DNA of 64,000 nucleotides from Gavia stellata (Eukaryota; Chordata; Aves; Gaviiformes; Gaviidae). The notes beneath the pieces are model-generated. The model was not told where the DNA came from. It searched no databases and saw only the letters and a program-made list of their open reading frames with translations. This document shows positions 60,301 to 64,000 of this stretch, piece after piece; positions within the stretch are counted from its first letter, which is position 1, and each line of letters opens with the position of its first letter. The stretch covers positions 8,839,034-8,903,033 of the forward strand of contig NC_082618.1 in the NCBI RefSeq assembly GCF_030936135.1. Direction: 5' to 3'. The position numbers and the translations under genes were made by a program.

Positions 60301-63300
60301 TAAAACCTTCTACATTGCTGTTGCTTCAGCTCCAATGAACAGCATTTTGATACGTTACTTAGTATGTATAGGGTCCACTGCGTTAAATTACTAGAAATGC
60401 CCATTCATCTGGAGACACACCCGAATGAATTAGTGTGCCGTTAATGTTGTATGTGCGTTGGTCGGCATAAAAATCTTTTGTTCTGGTGCCAGCACAGTAA
60501 TTGCCCTTGATTTCCGTAAGGTGGTTACATGCAACACTGGCAGGTTTGAGCTGCAATTAAGCATTTTATGTAAGCAGAGCATACCGTTGTTGTTTGTGCC
60601 ACCTCAGAAGGCCAGGGATCTGCACACACCAGGGTGTGGAGATCGACCAGTGGTTCTAAGACTGAAGACATTTGTGGAGATACTTACGTATGAACTCTCC
60701 ATCTTGTGAGAGGCAAATGTTTTGTGGTAGGAGGGCTTTGAAAAATAAACATACGCAGCTCACCTCTAAATGTGAAATTAATTTTTTCATGAAGTGAAAT
60801 GCTTACAAAAACCCAGAATATAATAGATGGATAGCAAGACATAACCTGTTGCGACATTTTTTTACTTATCTTCTTGGGCAAGAGTTTGGTAGTCTTTCAT
60901 TCAAGAATAAAAAACTCGCGAATCTCTAAAATGGTATACAAATGCATCTCTTTTTCCATGGTGGTGCTATGGGATGTCATTCATCCTGCAAAAGAAGATC
61001 AGACAGTCTTGGATCATGTTAATTGGGGAAATGGAGCCCACTGTTTCTCAAAAGGAAAAGGAGTCTAAAATAACCTCTAACTCACCAGCGTAAAGTACAT
61101 TGAGGTCCTTGGATAAAGTATTATACTGAAGGATGAAGGTATCAGTAAGTTATTTGGAATGTGCTATATTTAGGACATGAATTTACAGTTTTCTGCAGTT
61201 CATGATCCCAAGCGTGTGCTGAGTAGAACTAATCTCTTACACAGTGCCAGACAGTGCCTGTTTTAGCAAATAATTTAATTCAAAACCTCTTCAGAATGTC
61301 AGCCATCAGAATGAAAGCCTGTAATGTATCTTGGAGATAGCTTTTTAGAAGAATTAATTAATGTCTTCACTGTATGGAGTCTGAAGTTTGCCATTTGAAC
61401 AGTAGTTTAGGGACAACTAATTTCTAGTGTTACTGGAGAAACAGTACCTGAACAGAAATTGTTTCTTGTCTTAGCTTGTTGGTACGTAGCAGACAAAATA
61501 ACTGCAGCTGCTTCTGCTGTCCTTGGAAGTAGGGAAAGCTAGTGGGAACAAAGCCAGTGGTCCTTCTGGTACCTACACCTCAGCCTTTACTTAAACACAA
61601 GTGCCCATGAGTTCTTACTAGGGATGCTTATGGAAAGAATCATATTTATCTATACCTGTTATTTTACCATTGGGAATTAAATATTGTTGTTTGGTTTACC
61701 CAAGGACTCCACTTGGTCTGGTAGTATTGCGTATGTTTATTGAGGCATTTGCTTCAAGCATTCTGGTGTGTCCTCTTGATCTTGGTGTCTCACAGCTTTG
61801 ATTGCCTCCATACTCTCATCATAGCTGTTTCTGAACTGTCGTCTTTTGAATGAGGAGGATGTCTCAATATTTTTTTTTTTTTTTCCCCCTCAGCTCCTTG
61901 ATTAAGGCCTTTGTGTTTGTCAGTATCCATCCTCACTGTGTGTGGAAATAGTCATATGAAAACATGCTGTCCAGACAAGTTTTCAGATAAAAAGAAAAAT
62001 CCTGCCCTGTAGAAACTGTAAAGGTTTTGAAATACTACCTGGCAGCTGATGCTAACTGGAAGGTTGGTTACAACAATATTGTACTGCAAGGAATGATGCC
62101 AGTGTAGGTGTTAGGGAAGGTTAGGGACAAGTAGTTAGCATTTGTTTCGGCCCACAGAACCAAAGAGTTGGAGTTACTACATAGTCCTTAGCTTACCTGC
62201 TGTGCCTAGATGCTATAATTTGTATTTCAAAACTGTTTCAGAAGGTCTTCAAGTATGCGAGCGTGTTAAATGTTTGGTGTGCTGTGAACATTTTTGCCTT
62301 TTCTTTGTGTCGTGCAGCAGGCCAGTCTCTTTCATTACCTCCATATGTATTAGTTAAGTACAGCATTTCACATGACAGAAAACGAGTGATACAGCTATTG
62401 TGGTACATTTCTCCATGGCTGATTGCTCTTTTATGGGAATAATTGGCAGCATGCACGCTATTTGAATCCTGCAGGCACATGTCAGCTGACATTTAGGCTG
62501 AGACTTAACATTTAGTCAGAACTAACGAGATGCTCAGTCCTTAAGACATGATAGGAGCTGAACATGTTAGAAGCGGCTGCTGTGGTGCACTCACAAGGCA
62601 AAACAAAGAGTATCTGTAATACAGTCAGAAACAGCCTTAAAAAGAACTGGACCAGTCCTTTTTCACGAAATCATTAGAACTTTTGCCAAATGCTGAGAAA
62701 AACCGAGGAGTGTATTCCTGGCCAAAAAATTAAAGTAAATATAGCACAAATTAACATATCAGAAAATTAATCAGATAATAGCAGTGCACAAACTGTCAGG
62801 TTAACTCTCATGCTCTTGGGAGCCCAATCATAAAGTGCAGCTAAACAGAATCTATAAACTTGGAGCAAAAATGTAGTAACTATTTCTTTGCCACCGTTTC
62901 TGCTTTGGCAGCTCCCTAAGAGCTCCTTGCAGACTTTCAGCATGTTCTAAAGGAGGACTTCCTAAGCAAAAAGAAATCTGGGGTATGTTTCTGCCAATAC
63001 ACTAGAGTTCTAGCAACAGCTGTCAGAAGTAACCATGGATGTTTTGACTTCTTTTTCAATTAATGTCTTTTAAATGGAACTACTGCACTGAGCCTGTGTT
63101 TTGGGTTGGAACTTCACATCCCCTGAGACAACTGTTGGAAGTCTGGGATTAAAACACAGCAAGTTTTGGCAAATACATTGCCTCTTAATCTTTCTAGTAG
63201 GTTTATCTGTTAGCTTTTAGAATTGTAAAATGGTTTCCTATTAACCTTTGCTATCTTTTACTTCAACTTGGAAGTAAAACCTAGATTCAGAATAAGAAAG

Positions 63301-64000
63301 AGCAAAAATAGGTTTTTGTCAAGAAAACTTTAAGCAACAAAACAAGGCATGATGGGCAAAACTGTTCTGTAATTGTTGCAACACAACATACATTTGTTTT
63401 GTTTGATTATTTTTCTAGGTAGAAGTGTAGGCCAGAACAACTCCAGCTGCAGTAATTTTATGATCTGTATGTCAGTGTCAATTTTTGAAAGCTTTATTAT
63501 CTGTTTCAAGAAGCAGTTTAAAATAGCTTGCTAGGTCAGCTTTATTCATGAATGTTAGATCTGAAACATGCTGCTTTACTAATCTATTCCCTTCTGAGCA
63601 CTTTGCTCTGCTTAACAAGTCAACAGAAATCACAAGTCTAGAGTATGATCATAGAGATGGCTTTATTTTTTAGCAAAGTAATTTAGAAGGGAAAAAATGC
63701 ATCTACAGAATTGACTTGTGTTTTCTGAATGTATTCCCAAAATGGAGATCACATTCCCAGTCAGGCTGGCCAAGAACTGTAATGCAAAATGTGAGCAACT
63801 GTGAAGGGATGAACAACTTCAGCTGTTTTGAACTAAAGCTTGCGTTGGTGGGATATTGAAAAGTGTTTGGTTATGAGTTAAAGTTGGGACGAGGTGCAGC
63901 TGGGGAGCTTGGTACCAGTACTGTGCAAAATATTACTTTTGCAATACAAATTAGATAGGACTTTTGACCAGTCTGGCAAAAAACTCTTTGAAACCTCTAA
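57331..64000 (+). other. ULK2: ULK2 intron 3 (at least 6.67 kb, runs off the window)
   Basis: AT-rich intronic DNA. I looked for the next family exon (the glutamate-leucine/methionine-proline-asparagine hinge segment) and did not find it before 64,000. It includes a poly-T/C tract near 61,869-61,891. No other gene seen. Confidence 0.7.

Overview
The window is from a bird nuclear genome. The evidence is a set of spliced vertebrate genes with GT/AG introns, CpG-island promoters, two short 3'-end fragments of CR1 (the chicken-repeat LINE), and protein sequences very close to vertebrate AKAP10, NLE1 and ULK2. Nothing bacterial or phage-like is present. Most open reading frames outside the exons below are chance frames or GC-rich shadows.

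Layout. 1-11,086: no recognisable coding exon; minisatellites, a 43-bp direct repeat and AT-rich, possibly regulatory DNA. It is probably intronic or flanking to a minus-strand gene whose first coding exon lies at 11,087-11,299 in a CpG island and encodes the N-terminus of an LHFPL-family tetraspan protein. 12,560-17,170: intergenic, with a CR1 fragment. 17,170-38,040: the complete AKAP10 gene on the + strand: CpG-island promoter, 15 coding exons, 639 codons and a 3'UTR. 39,220-47,142: the complete NLE1 gene on the + strand (13 coding exons, 482 codons) with a compact promoter carrying CTCF-, ETS- and E-box-type sites. 47,143-53,540: NLE1 3' flank and intergenic DNA. 53,540-64,000: promoter, leader and first three coding exons of ULK2 on the + strand; the gene runs off the end of the window inside intron 3.

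The three + strand genes are independent transcription units. AKAP10 is a dual-specificity PKA anchor with two RGS domains, NLE1 is a WD40 60S-ribosome assembly factor, and ULK2 is an autophagy-initiating kinase. The main points of interest are: NLE1 between AKAP10 and ULK2; a native Val in the AKAP10 PKA-binding helix where human has the I646V polymorphism; a one-codon last coding exon in AKAP10; a string of short upstream ORFs in the predicted ULK2 leader, one only three codons long just before the start; and tandem YY1-like elements in the AKAP10 promoter. I found no evidence for an entirely new biological system. All exon boundaries were read by eye from splice consensus, reading frame and homology recalled from memory; no alignment was run.
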